Positions 24,709-32,613 of a stretch of DNA of 64,000 nucleotides are shown here, piece after piece (within the stretch, counting starts at the first letter, position 1; the number at the start of each line of letters is the position of its first letter). The translations under genes and the position numbers were made by a program. The stretch is taken from NCBI GenBank assembly GCA_965222015.1, contig CBDCTL010000022.1, positions 682,001 through 746,000 on the forward strand, in the 5' to 3' direction. The notes below the pieces were generated by a model. The model ran no database searches. It was not told the DNA's origin and worked only from the letters and a program-made list of their open reading frames with translations. The DNA is from JANQPX01 sp965222015. GTDB taxonomy: Bacteria > Pseudomonadota > Alphaproteobacteria > Geminicoccales > Geminicoccaceae.

Positions 24709-24746
24709 ACACCGGCGCTGGAAGGACGTTCGAGAAGGAAGAGTTG

Positions 24747-26120
24747 ATGGCGAGAGAGTGGACGCCCGAGAGCTGGCGAGACCGCCCCGCGGCGCAGATG
24801 CCCGCCTATACCGACGCCGAGGCGCTGCGCGCGGTCGAATCGAAACTCGCCGGCTATCCGCCGCTGGTCTTCGCAGGCGAGGCGCGCCAGCTCCGGAAAA
24901 AGCTCGCCGAAGTGTGCGAGGGGCGCGGCTTCATGCTCCAGGGCGGCGACTGCGCGGAGGCCTTCGCCGACTTCAACCCGAACACCATCCGTGACACGCT
25001 TCGCGTGCTGCTGCAGATGTCGGTGGTGCTGACCTATGGCGCTGCCCTGCCGGTGGTCAAGGTCGGCAGGCTCGCCGGGCAATACGCCAAGCCCCGCTCC
25101 TCCGACGTCGAGGTCCAGAACGGCGTCGAGCTTCCGAGCTATCGCGGCGACATCGTGAACGGCATGGCGTTCGACGAAGAGGCGCGAACGCCCGATCCCG
25201 ATCGCCAGCTCCAGGCCTATTCCCAGGCGGCCGCCAGTCTCAATCTCCTGCGCGCCTTCACCCAGGGCGGTTTCGCCTCGCTCAGCCGCGTGCACAACTG
25301 GAATCTCGATTTCGTCGACAGCTCACCGCAGAGCGAGCGCTATCAGGATCTCGCCGACCGGATCACCGAGGCGGTCGCCTTCATGCAGGCCTGCGGCGTC
25401 TCCGACATTTCGACGCCGGAAATCCGTCGCACAACCCTTTACACCTCGCACGAGGCGCTGCTGCTCGGCTACGAGCAGGCGATGACCCGGATCGATTCCA
25501 CCTCGGGGCGCTGGTACGACACCTCGGCCCATCTCCTCTGGATCGGCGATCGCACCCGCGATCTGGACGGCGCCCATGTCGAGTTCTGCCGGGGCATCGC
25601 CAATCCGATCGGCATCAAGGCCGGTCCGGGGATGAGCGGCGACGATCTGCTCAGGCTAGCGGACGTGCTGAATCCGAGCGACAAGCCCGGCAAGCTGACG
25701 GTGATCACGCGCATGGGCGCCGAGAAGCTGCAGGAGGGCCTGCCGCCCCTGATCCGCGCCGTCGAGCGCGAGGGCAGAAAGGTGGTCTGGACCTGCGATC
25801 CGATGCACGGCAACACGATCAAGTCGGCGAGCGGCTACAAGACCCGGCCGTTCGACCGGATCTTCGACGAGGTCGAAGCCTTTTTGCAGATTCACCGCGC
25901 CGAGGGCACCCATGCCGGCGGTCTGCACATCGAGATGACCGGGCAGGACGTCACCGAATGCACCGGCGGCGCCCAGGAGATCACGGCGGAAGATCTGCAG
26001 GATCGCTATCACACCCAGTGCGACCCCAGGCTGAACGCCTCGCAGAGCCTGGAGCTCGCCTTCCTGATCGCGAACTCGCTCAAAGGAGCGCGCGAGGCGC
26101 TTCGGGTTGCGGCCCAATGA
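24747..26120 (+). CDS. class II 3-deoxy-7-phosphoheptulonate synthase
   Basis: First enzyme of the shikimate pathway, condensing phosphoenolpyruvate and erythrose 4-phosphate (457 aa). It is the plant-type class II family: MLQGGDCAEAF, RVHNWNLDFV, YTSHEALLLGYEQA, KAGPGMSGDDL and WTCDPMHGNT are conserved blocks, including the metal-binding Cys and His. Start ATG 24747 has GAAGGAAGAG upstream; a TTG one codon earlier is less likely. The ribB start overlaps its stop (ATGA). Confidence 0.95.
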   Translation: MAREWTPESWRDRPAAQMPAYTDAEALRAVESKLAGYPPLVFAGEARQLRKKLAEVCEGRGFMLQGGDCAEAFADFNPNTIRDTLRVLLQMSVVLTYGAALPVVKVGRLAGQYAKPRSSDVEVQNGVELPSYRGDIVNGMAFDEEARTPDPDRQLQAYSQAAASLNLLRAFTQGGFASLSRVHNWNLDFVDSSPQSERYQDLADRITEAVAFMQACGVSDISTPEIRRTTLYTSHEALLLGYEQAMTRIDSTSGRWYDTSAHLLWIGDRTRDLDGAHVEFCRGIANPIGIKAGPGMSGDDLLRLADVLNPSDKPGKLTVITRMGAEKLQEGLPPLIRAVEREGRKVVWTCDPMHGNTIKSASGYKTRPFDRIFDEVEAFLQIHRAEGTHAGGLHIEMTGQDVTECTGGAQEITAEDLQDRYHTQCDPRLNASQSLELAFLIANSLKGAREALRVAAQ

Positions 26121-27277
26121 GCGAAGGACCAGTGAGCGGGGGTGACGCCATGGGCGCCGGCCTGCCGTCGGACGGCCAGGCCGGGGGCGGCTCGCTTTCG
26201 AGCGTCGAAGACGCCATCGCGGCCATCGGCGACGGCCGCATGGTCGTGGTCATCGATGACGACGATCGCGAGAACGAAGGCGATCTGGTCATGGCCGCCG
26301 CCAAGGCGACGCCGCAGCAGATGGCGTTCATCATCCGCAACACCTGCGGCATCGTCTGCGCGCCCATGGCCTCCGAAGACGCGAGACGGCTGCATCTCGA
26401 TCCGATGGTCGCCGCCAACGACGCGCCGCTCGGCACCGCGTTCACCATCTCCGTCGACTACCGCTACGACACCACCACCGGCATCTCCGCAGAGGAGCGC
26501 TGCACGACGGTGCGGGCACTCGCCAACGGCAACGCCGGTGCGGGCGATTTCGTGCGCCCCGGCCACATCTTCCCGCTGATCGCCAAGGATGGCGGCGTGC
26601 TCATGCGTTCCGGCCATACCGAGGCGGCGGTCGATCTGGCGAGGCTGGCCGGTCTGCCGCCGGTCGGCGTGATCTGCGAGCTGGTGAACGACGATGGCTC
26701 CGTCAAGCGCGGCCCCGAAGTCCAGGCCTTTGCGCGGGAGCACGGTCTGGTGGTGATCTCGGTCGCCGATCTGATCGCCTATCGCCAGCGGCGCGAGCGG
26801 CTGGTGGACTGCGTCGGCGAGTTCGAGATCGAAACCCAGATCGGCCGCGCGAAGGGCTACGCCTATTCGACGCCGTTCGACGACATCCACCATATGGCGC
26901 TGGTGTTCGGCGGCGTCGGCGACGGCGTCGCGGTGCCGACCAGGCTGCACCGGGAGAACGTGGTCGAGGACGTGTTCGGCGGCGGCCGGCTGCTCGGCAA
27001 GGTATTCGAGCGCTTCGATCGCGAGGGCCGCGGTGTGCTGGTCTATCTGCGCGAGGGGGCGGCCGGCGTGCCGGTCGGCGAGTTCGAGGATGCGGCGCCG
27101 GGCACGAACAGCGATCGCAGTCGCAAGCAGGACTGGCGCGACGTCGGCCTTGGTGCTCAAATACTGCGTGATCTCGGCGTGTCCTCGATCAAGCTTCTGG
27201 CGACGCGTTCCCGTCAATATGTCGGTCTCGGCGGGTTCGGCGTGTCGATCGACGGCACCGACCTGCTTTCCCTTTGA
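26117..27277 (+). CDS. ribB: 3,4-dihydroxy-2-butanone 4-phosphate synthase with degenerate GTP cyclohydrolase II domain
   Basis: Riboflavin pathway enzyme forming 3,4-dihydroxy-2-butanone 4-phosphate from ribulose 5-phosphate (386 aa from ATG 26117). The N-terminal domain is complete: VVVIDDDDRENEGDLVMAA, TISVDYRYDTTTGISAEER and HTEAAVDLARLAG. The C-terminal half resembles RibA, but the zinc site is gone: where active enzymes have three cysteines this one reads RLHRENVVEDVFGGG. That is typical of alphaproteobacterial RibBA, so cyclohydrolase activity must come from another gene. ATG 26117 overlaps the upstream stop; ATG 26150, with GGGGGTG upstream, is an alternative start. Confidence 0.93.
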   Translation: MSEGPVSGGDAMGAGLPSDGQAGGGSLSSVEDAIAAIGDGRMVVVIDDDDRENEGDLVMAAAKATPQQMAFIIRNTCGIVCAPMASEDARRLHLDPMVAANDAPLGTAFTISVDYRYDTTTGISAEERCTTVRALANGNAGAGDFVRPGHIFPLIAKDGGVLMRSGHTEAAVDLARLAGLPPVGVICELVNDDGSVKRGPEVQAFAREHGLVVISVADLIAYRQRRERLVDCVGEFEIETQIGRAKGYAYSTPFDDIHHMALVFGGVGDGVAVPTRLHRENVVEDVFGGGRLLGKVFERFDREGRGVLVYLREGAAGVPVGEFEDAAPGTNSDRSRKQDWRDVGLGAQILRDLGVSSIKLLATRSRQYVGLGGFGVSIDGTDLLSL

Positions 27278-27315
27278 CGAACCAGCCGCAGCGGCAAGAC
27301 GCGGCGATCCCAGCC

Positions 27316-28002
27316 ATGAGGACCGGAATGCTCGACATCGCCGTTTGCAAGTCGTTCGCCAAGGCAGGGGTGCCTGTGACTCTCGGCGTCATCCACTGTT
27401 CGGTGACCGTCACCGAGCCTGGCCAGGCCCTGAGCGAGGCACTGGACAGGGCCGCGGCAGACCGGCTGTCCGGCCTCTCCGGCGGCACGGTCGGCGATGT
27501 CGAGCAGGTCGCCGCCGCGCGCAGGGCCTACAAGATGCTCGGCAAGGATCCGAGCCGCTATCGGCCGTCCGCCGAATCGCTGATGCGGCGTCTGGTCCAG
27601 GGCAAGGGCATCTATCGCATCAACAATGTGGTCGACACCAACAATCTGATCTCGATGAAGACCGGCTTTTCGATCGGCGCCTATGATGCGAAGTCCCTGG
27701 AACCGCCGGTGGTGTTTCGCAAGGGCGAGAGCGACGAGGGCTACAAGGCGATCGGCCGCGGCCGCCTCAATCTCGAGAACCTGCCGGTGTTCGTCGACGG
27801 TGCCGGCCCCTTCGGCAGTCCGACCAGCGACAGCGAGCGTTCGCTGATCTCCATGGACACCGACGAGCTCCTGATGTTGATCATCGGTTTCGGAGAGACC
27901 CACGACATCTCCGCCGCCCTGGAGTTCGCCGCCGAACGCCTGCGCATGTTCTGCTATGCCAAGAACGTTGCGAGCGACATCGCCACCAACCGCCCGCTTT
28001 AG
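27316..28002 (+). CDS. B3/B4 tRNA-binding domain protein
   Basis: Stand-alone B3/B4 domain (228 aa) related to the editing region of phenylalanyl-tRNA synthetase beta subunit. The diagnostic block is RYRPSAESLMRRLVQGKGI followed by YRINNVVDTNNLISMKTGFS. Such free-standing proteins are thought to bind or edit tRNA or amino acids, but their role is not settled. ATG 27316 was chosen; a TTG at 27274 overlapping the ribB stop would add 14 unconserved residues. The gene is probably transcribed with ribB. Confidence 0.85.
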   Translation: MRTGMLDIAVCKSFAKAGVPVTLGVIHCSVTVTEPGQALSEALDRAAADRLSGLSGGTVGDVEQVAAARRAYKMLGKDPSRYRPSAESLMRRLVQGKGIYRINNVVDTNNLISMKTGFSIGAYDAKSLEPPVVFRKGESDEGYKAIGRGRLNLENLPVFVDGAGPFGSPTSDSERSLISMDTDELLMLIIGFGETHDISAALEFAAERLRMFCYAKNVASDIATNRPL

Positions 28003-28123
28003 GACCGTGCCATGGTCGCGGTGACGTCGGCCGGCGAGCCCGGGCGCGGCTGCCGCACCGGGTTGCCTTCGCTCCTGCAAACGCCTATCGCAATAGAGGG
28101 ACGCGACAAGCGGAGAGCCGGCG

Positions 28124-29242
28124 ATGGGGCCGAGCGAACCTGATCTCAGTCAGTTCACCGACAAGTATTTCCTGAAGACCCGGGAGATCGTCAGCCGTTT
28201 CGGCGACTGCCGGGTGACCTATGCGGTGTTCATGCGCCGACCGGTCATCTTCACGCCGAAGCTGGCGGTCGACTGGATGGAGGCGATGGCAGAGGCGCGC
28301 GGCGTCAGCTTCGACATCCAGCTTCGCTACGCCGAGGGTGACTGGGTCGGCGCTGGCGAGCCGCTGATGTACATCACCGGCCCGTTCGCCCATCTGGTCG
28401 ATCTCGAAACCGTCTTTCTGCAGCGCCTCGGCCCGCCCTGCGTCGCCGCATTCAACGCCTTTCTGATGTGCACCGACCTTCCCTATGTCAGCTTCATCGC
28501 CATGGACGCGCGCCACTGCGCCGGCGCCGACATGGCGGAGATGATGGCCTATGCCGCGAGCGTCGGCTCCGAAAAAGCCAGGAACGAAGTGGACGCCAGG
28601 GGCTTCATCGGCAACGCCACCGACGCCACCGCCCATTTCTTCGGCAACGAAAAGGGCCTCGGCACCATGCCGCATGCGCTGATCGGTTATGCCGGCTCGA
28701 CGCTTCGCGCCGCCGAGATGTTCCACGAAACCTTCCCCGACGATCCGCTCTACGTGCTGGTCGACTATTTCGGCAGGGAGGTCACCGACAGCCTCGAGGT
28801 CTGCCGGCAATTCCCCGATCTCGCCGCGGAAGGCCGCCTCGGCGTGCGCATCGACACCCATGGCGGACGCTTCGTCGAGGGCCTGGACACGGCGGCGTCC
28901 TACGCCGTGCTCGATCGCCATGCCGCCCATGCGATCCGGACCTACCGCACCGAAACCGAGCTCCGCTGGCTGACCGGCACCGGCGTCACCGCCGCCGCCC
29001 TCTTCTACATGCGCGAGACGCTCGACGAAGCGGGCTTCGACAAGGTGAAGATCATCGCCAGCTCCGGCTTCAGCCCGAAAAAGTGCAAGCTGATGGCGAG
29101 CGTCAAGGCGCCGATCGACTTCATCGGCACCGGCTCCTACCTGCCCGAACTCTGGGGCGAGACCTACGCGACCGCCGACATCATCGCCTATGACGACGTC
29201 CAGCGGGTCAAGGTCGGTCGCGAGTTTCTCTTCCCGTCCTAG
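28124..29242 (+). CDS. nicotinate phosphoribosyltransferase family protein
   Basis: NAD-salvage type phosphoribosyltransferase (372 aa). The N-terminus has the family DKYFLKTREI opening, followed by GDWVGAGEPLMYITGPFAHL and DARHCAGADMAEMMAYAASV around the phosphoribosyl site; TGTGVTAAALFYM and FIGTGSYLPELW form the C-terminal PRPP-binding part. It is shorter than the ~430-residue PncB of enterics and belongs to the compact clade found in archaea and several alphaproteobacteria. It stands alone on the + strand, about 120 bases from each neighbour. Confidence 0.87.
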   Translation: MGPSEPDLSQFTDKYFLKTREIVSRFGDCRVTYAVFMRRPVIFTPKLAVDWMEAMAEARGVSFDIQLRYAEGDWVGAGEPLMYITGPFAHLVDLETVFLQRLGPPCVAAFNAFLMCTDLPYVSFIAMDARHCAGADMAEMMAYAASVGSEKARNEVDARGFIGNATDATAHFFGNEKGLGTMPHALIGYAGSTLRAAEMFHETFPDDPLYVLVDYFGREVTDSLEVCRQFPDLAAEGRLGVRIDTHGGRFVEGLDTAASYAVLDRHAAHAIRTYRTETELRWLTGTGVTAAALFYMRETLDEAGFDKVKIIASSGFSPKKCKLMASVKAPIDFIGTGSYLPELWGETYATADIIAYDDVQRVKVGREFLFPS

Positions 29243-29464
29243 GCGTGACCGCCGCCGCTCGAGGACAGGCAGCACGACGTCGTCACCTGTCGCGGGCGCG
29301 CGACAGAGGCGATGATCCGGCGCTCCGCCAGGGCTTCCCCAACCTATGGCTTTTCCTTGAGGATTTGTGTAGAACACGCACCGAATGTTGAATAGGGAGC
29401 GATCCCTGGCTGCGAACCGAGCCTGTTCGGTGCTGAGATAACTTGGGGGTAAAGGAAGCTAACG

Positions 29465-29875
29465 ATGATCAAGGAATTCAAGGAATTCATCCTGCGCGGC
29501 AATGCCATGGACATGGCCGTCGGCATCATCATGGGCGCCGCCTTCGGCGCCATGGTCGGATCGCTGGTCGAAGACGTCATCATGCCGCCGATCGGCTGGC
29601 TCATGGGCGGCGTCGACTTCGCCAGCATCTTCTACAGCCTGACCGGCGAGGACTATCCGAATCTGCAGGCGGCCAAGGACGCGGGCGCGCCGGTGATCGG
29701 CGTCGGTGCTTTCCTGAACACCCTCCTGAATCTGATCGTGGTAGGCTTCGCCGTCTTCATGCTGGTGAAGGCCGTGAACAGCATGAACCGCGCCAAGGAA
29801 GAAGAGCCTGCCCCAGAGGAGCCCGGCGCCGACGTGCTCCTTCTCCAGGAAATCCGCGATCTACTGAAGAAGTGA
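29465..29875 (+). CDS. mscL: large-conductance mechanosensitive channel
   Basis: Inner-membrane emergency release valve opened by membrane tension (136 aa, pentamer). Conserved N-terminal helix MIKEFKEFILRGNAMDMAVG, the pore-lining TM1 IIMGAAFGAMVGSLVEDVIM, a periplasmic loop, TM2 FLNTLLNLIVVGFAVFMLVK, and a C-terminal cytoplasmic helix LLLQEIRDLLKK. AAAGGAAG precedes the start. A long hairpin lies just downstream. Confidence 0.97.
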   Translation: MIKEFKEFILRGNAMDMAVGIIMGAAFGAMVGSLVEDVIMPPIGWLMGGVDFASIFYSLTGEDYPNLQAAKDAGAPVIGVGAFLNTLLNLIVVGFAVFMLVKAVNSMNRAKEEEPAPEEPGADVLLLQEIRDLLKK

Positions 29876-29903
29876 CGTCGAAGCGTCGCTCCGGTACGTT
29901 CAA

Positions 29904-29934
29904 ACACGCTCCGAAACACGTTTTCGGGGCGTGT
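29904..29934 (+). terminator. hairpin after mscL (no U-tract)
   Basis: A 13-bp inverted repeat with one G-T pair, 29904-29916 with 29922-29934, and a 5-base loop, starting 28 bases after the mscL stop. It lacks a following T-run. It probably ends or attenuates mscL transcription, or protects its 3' end. Confidence 0.6.
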
Positions 29935-29963
29935 CCGATCCCAAGGCAATGGAGACGTGATCG

Positions 29964-30371
29964 ATGAACTATCCGATCGAAGAAATCGAAGGCATCGGCC
30001 CCGCCTATGGCAAGAAGCTTTCGGCCGCCGGCATCACCAACACCAAGCGACTTCTGGATCGCTGCGCCAGCGCCAAAGGTCGGCGCGAAGTGGCTGGCGC
30101 GACCGGTCTCGATGACGGCCAGCTTCTGAAATGGGCCAATCTCGCGGACCTGATGCGCATCTCCGGCATCGGCAAGCAGTTTTCCGAACTGCTCGAAGCT
30201 GCCGGTGTGGACACCGTCAAGGAACTGCGCAACCGCCGGTCCGACAATCTCGCGGCCAAGATGAAGGAAGTGAACGCAGCGAAGAAGCTGACGCGCACCA
30301 CGCCTTCGGAAAAGCAGGTGGCCGCGTGGGTGGATCAGGCCAAGAAGCTGCCGCCCGTCATCACGCACTGA
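29964..30371 (+). CDS. DUF4332 helix-hairpin-helix protein
   Basis: Small cytoplasmic protein (135 aa) with two helix-hairpin-helix segments typical of DUF4332: IEEIEGIGPAYGKKLSAAGI near the N-terminus and LMRISGIGKQFSELLEAAGV in the middle, plus TVKELRNRRSDNLAAKMKEV. Such HhH pairs usually bind nucleic acid non-specifically, but the role of this family is unknown. A second HhH protein is encoded 750 bases downstream, and mscL lies upstream. Confidence 0.85.
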   Translation: MNYPIEEIEGIGPAYGKKLSAAGITNTKRLLDRCASAKGRREVAGATGLDDGQLLKWANLADLMRISGIGKQFSELLEAAGVDTVKELRNRRSDNLAAKMKEVNAAKKLTRTTPSEKQVAAWVDQAKKLPPVITH

Positions 30372-30655
30372 TCCATCGGCACGAGATCGTCACCGTCGCG
30401 CCGCTCGGCCGGCGCACAGAGTTGCCGTAGTCGACGAACAGAGAGCGAACCGGCTTTCGCCCGGTCTTCGCCACGCCTTCCCTTCGTCAATTTTCCCCAA
30501 GATTTTCGCAAGTTGTTTCGATTTTGACTTAATTTTACCCCAATATCGGCCTAGAACTGATTTGACCGTCCGGATACGCTTGCAGCAATGCGCATGCGAA
30601 AAGCGCCGCATTGTTCGTCGGCCGGTCGCAAGAAAACAGGGGCTGGTCTCGAGCA

Positions 30656-30937
30656 ATGAAAACGACGACGATTTTCGGTCTGGGGCTTATCGGTTTTGTC
30701 CTGCTAGCAGTACTTACCATCGTCTTGGCGGGCGGCTGGATCGAGGACGATCTGACCCAACGTAGCCATGACGCGCTGAACACCATCGATCAGAGCTGGG
30801 CCGAGGTCGCCGTCAGCGGCCGTCACGTGACGCTGACCGGCTCGGCGCCCGACGCCGATTCCGCAAAGCTCGCTTTCGACTCGGTCCGGGACGTCTGGGG
30901 CGTTCGCGCGGTGACGGACGAAATCACCAGGCCGTGA
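30656..30937 (+). CDS. membrane-anchored BON-domain protein
   Basis: Short protein (93 aa) with one N-terminal membrane helix (FGLGLIGFVLLAVLTIVLAG) and a periplasmic BON-like domain: SWAEVAVSGRHVTLTGSAPD then KLAFDSVRDVWGVRAVTDEI, which matches the beta-alpha-beta pattern with a Gly after the second strand. BON domains bind lipid or peptidoglycan-associated partners. In many alphaproteobacteria this unit is the N-terminus of an OmpA-like protein; here a stop follows at once, so it is either a short homologue or a truncated one. ATG 30656 is used; the frame opens at GTG/TTG codons further upstream. Confidence 0.7.
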   Translation: MKTTTIFGLGLIGFVLLAVLTIVLAGGWIEDDLTQRSHDALNTIDQSWAEVAVSGRHVTLTGSAPDADSAKLAFDSVRDVWGVRAVTDEITRP

Positions 30938-31124
30938 ACGTGACGGCGAGGCGCTGCTGCCACGGCCGGTGGCCCGGGAGCGCCCCGCCGTCTTGCTCGA
31001 TCGGTTCTCCTCGTCCGCCGGCAGGGGACCGGTCGTACCGTCGAGAAGATCGGGACGAGAACGCGACATGACGTTTGGCTTTCTGTGGCACTGGCACCGG
31101 CCATCGACCTGAAGGAGAGGCACC

Positions 31125-32381
31125 TTGGACTTGTATCTGCCCTTTGAAATCCTGTTCTTTTTGCTGGTGGCAGCACTTCTGGGCTTCGTCATCGCCTGGC
31201 TGCTTCGCGGCTCGCGCTTTCAGACGGAGCTGCAGGACCTGGACGGCCGATGGCGCGCCAAGCTCTCCGACGTGGAGGCCGAACGCGACCGTTTCGCGGG
31301 CGAAGTCACCCAGGCAAAGGAGGCGAGAACCCGTGCCGATGCTTCGGCGGCCGAAGTGCAGCGCCTCGCAGAAACCCATGAAACCAGCTTGCAACAATTG
31401 CGGCGTGAGCACGAATCCAAGCTCGTCGCGCTCGACGATGTCGAGAAACGCGTCGGTGGTCTGCAGAACGATCTCGCCGACCGGGAAAAGGAACTGGCCG
31501 CGGCCAAGCAGGCGCTCGCCCAGCGCGGTGACTCAGGCGGCGACGTGAGCCGGCTCGGCCGTGAGCTTACAGCCGCCAAGGAGCACGGCCGCTCCCTGGA
31601 ACGCGATCTGCAGCAGGCTCGGGAAGCGAACGACGCCTGCAGGAGCGAAGTCGAGAGCCTGGAAGCGCAGCTCGCGTCCCTTCGGCGATCGTCCGGTGCC
31701 GCCGGCGCCACCGCCGCCGGCGCGCTCGGCCTCGTTGGATCCACGGAACACAGCACCGCAACCCCGACCCGAACCGGCGGCACAACCGCGAGCGCAACGG
31801 GTGGCGGCACGGGCGGTGCTGCGGGTTCCGGTACATCTGGTTCCGGCACGGGCACCGGCGGCGCGTTCGCTTCGACGGGAGGTTCTTCGGGCGCAGGCGG
31901 TGCGGCTGCCGGCACGTCGGGGGGCGACACGACCGACGCGGGCGGTGCTGCGGATTCCGGCACGTTCGGCAGCGGTCCGACGGGCGGCAGTGGCATGACG
32001 GGAACGTCCGGAGGTGCCGCTGCTGGTTCGGGAGATGCGGCCTCCGGCGGCGCGCTCGGCCTGATCGGCGGTACTGGCGGTGCCGGCGACACTGGCGGTG
32101 CCGGCGACGACGAGGGAGTCCGGCCGGAAGCCCTTTCGACGCCGCGTGGCGGCGGGGCGGACGACCTCAAGAAGATCAGCGGCGTCGGCCCGAAACTCGA
32201 GCGGACGCTGAACGGCCTCGGCATCTACCACTTCGCGCAGATCGCGGCCTTCACCCCGGACAACGTCGCCTGGGTCGACCGCCATCTGCGTTTCAAGGGC
32301 CGGATCGAGCGCGAGAACTGGATCGAGCAGGCCAGAATCCTGGCGGCCGGCGGCGAGACCGAGTTCAGCCGGAGGAGCTGA
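31125..32381 (+). CDS. membrane-anchored coiled-coil protein with Gly/Thr/Ser-rich linker and C-terminal HhH domain
   Basis: A 418-aa protein with clear segments: a membrane helix at residues ~7-27 (FEILFFLLVAALLGFVIAWL), a long charged coiled coil to about residue 185, about 145 residues of low-complexity Gly/Ala/Thr/Ser, and a C-terminal helix-hairpin-helix domain (LKKISGVGPKLERTLNGLGI, then YHFAQIAAFT) of the kind fused to NuoE or ribosomal L21 homologues in alphaproteobacteria. The start is TTG 31125 with GAAGGAGAGG immediately upstream, a strong site that outweighs the rare codon. Function unknown; the layout suggests a scaffold tethering nucleic acid or a protein partner to the inner membrane. 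Confidence 0.8.
   Translation: MDLYLPFEILFFLLVAALLGFVIAWLLRGSRFQTELQDLDGRWRAKLSDVEAERDRFAGEVTQAKEARTRADASAAEVQRLAETHETSLQQLRREHESKLVALDDVEKRVGGLQNDLADREKELAAAKQALAQRGDSGGDVSRLGRELTAAKEHGRSLERDLQQAREANDACRSEVESLEAQLASLRRSSGAAGATAAGALGLVGSTEHSTATPTRTGGTTASATGGGTGGAAGSGTSGSGTGTGGAFASTGGSSGAGGAAAGTSGGDTTDAGGAADSGTFGSGPTGGSGMTGTSGGAAAGSGDAASGGALGLIGGTGGAGDTGGAGDDEGVRPEALSTPRGGGADDLKKISGVGPKLERTLNGLGIYHFAQIAAFTPDNVAWVDRHLRFKGRIERENWIEQARILAAGGETEFSRRS
31690..32120 (+). repeat. low-complexity Gly/Ala/Thr/Ser-coding tract
   Basis: About 430 bases of imperfect GGC-rich repetition inside the coiled-coil/HhH gene, coding the flexible linker. Two related sub-blocks, GGALGLIGGTGGAG and GAGALGLVGST-like (AAGALGLVGST), flank the tract and look like an internal duplication. 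Length is likely to vary between strains. Confidence 0.7.
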
Positions 32382-32613
32382 GGACGACGGTCTTGTGAAC
32401 GGCGGCGGGTGCGAACACGCACTGTCGCCGCGTTGCGCAGGCCTATCGTCGAGCGATGTCGTGCCGACCGGGGCGAGCGCGTTGACCGATCGTGGCAGGG
32501 CACCAGATTAATAACATCGATGCCTCGAGCGGACATTTGGAGCCGGAATTGGTGATCCTCTGGCTTTCGCGCCGAAACGATGCCGGCGGAGGGGTGGCCC
32601 GTGGCGGCCGGTC

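Noticed and set aside
31690..32120. Repetitive tract considered as a CRISPR or minisatellite array
   Set aside because: Repeats are imperfect, codon-framed and inside a protein gene; no regular spacers.
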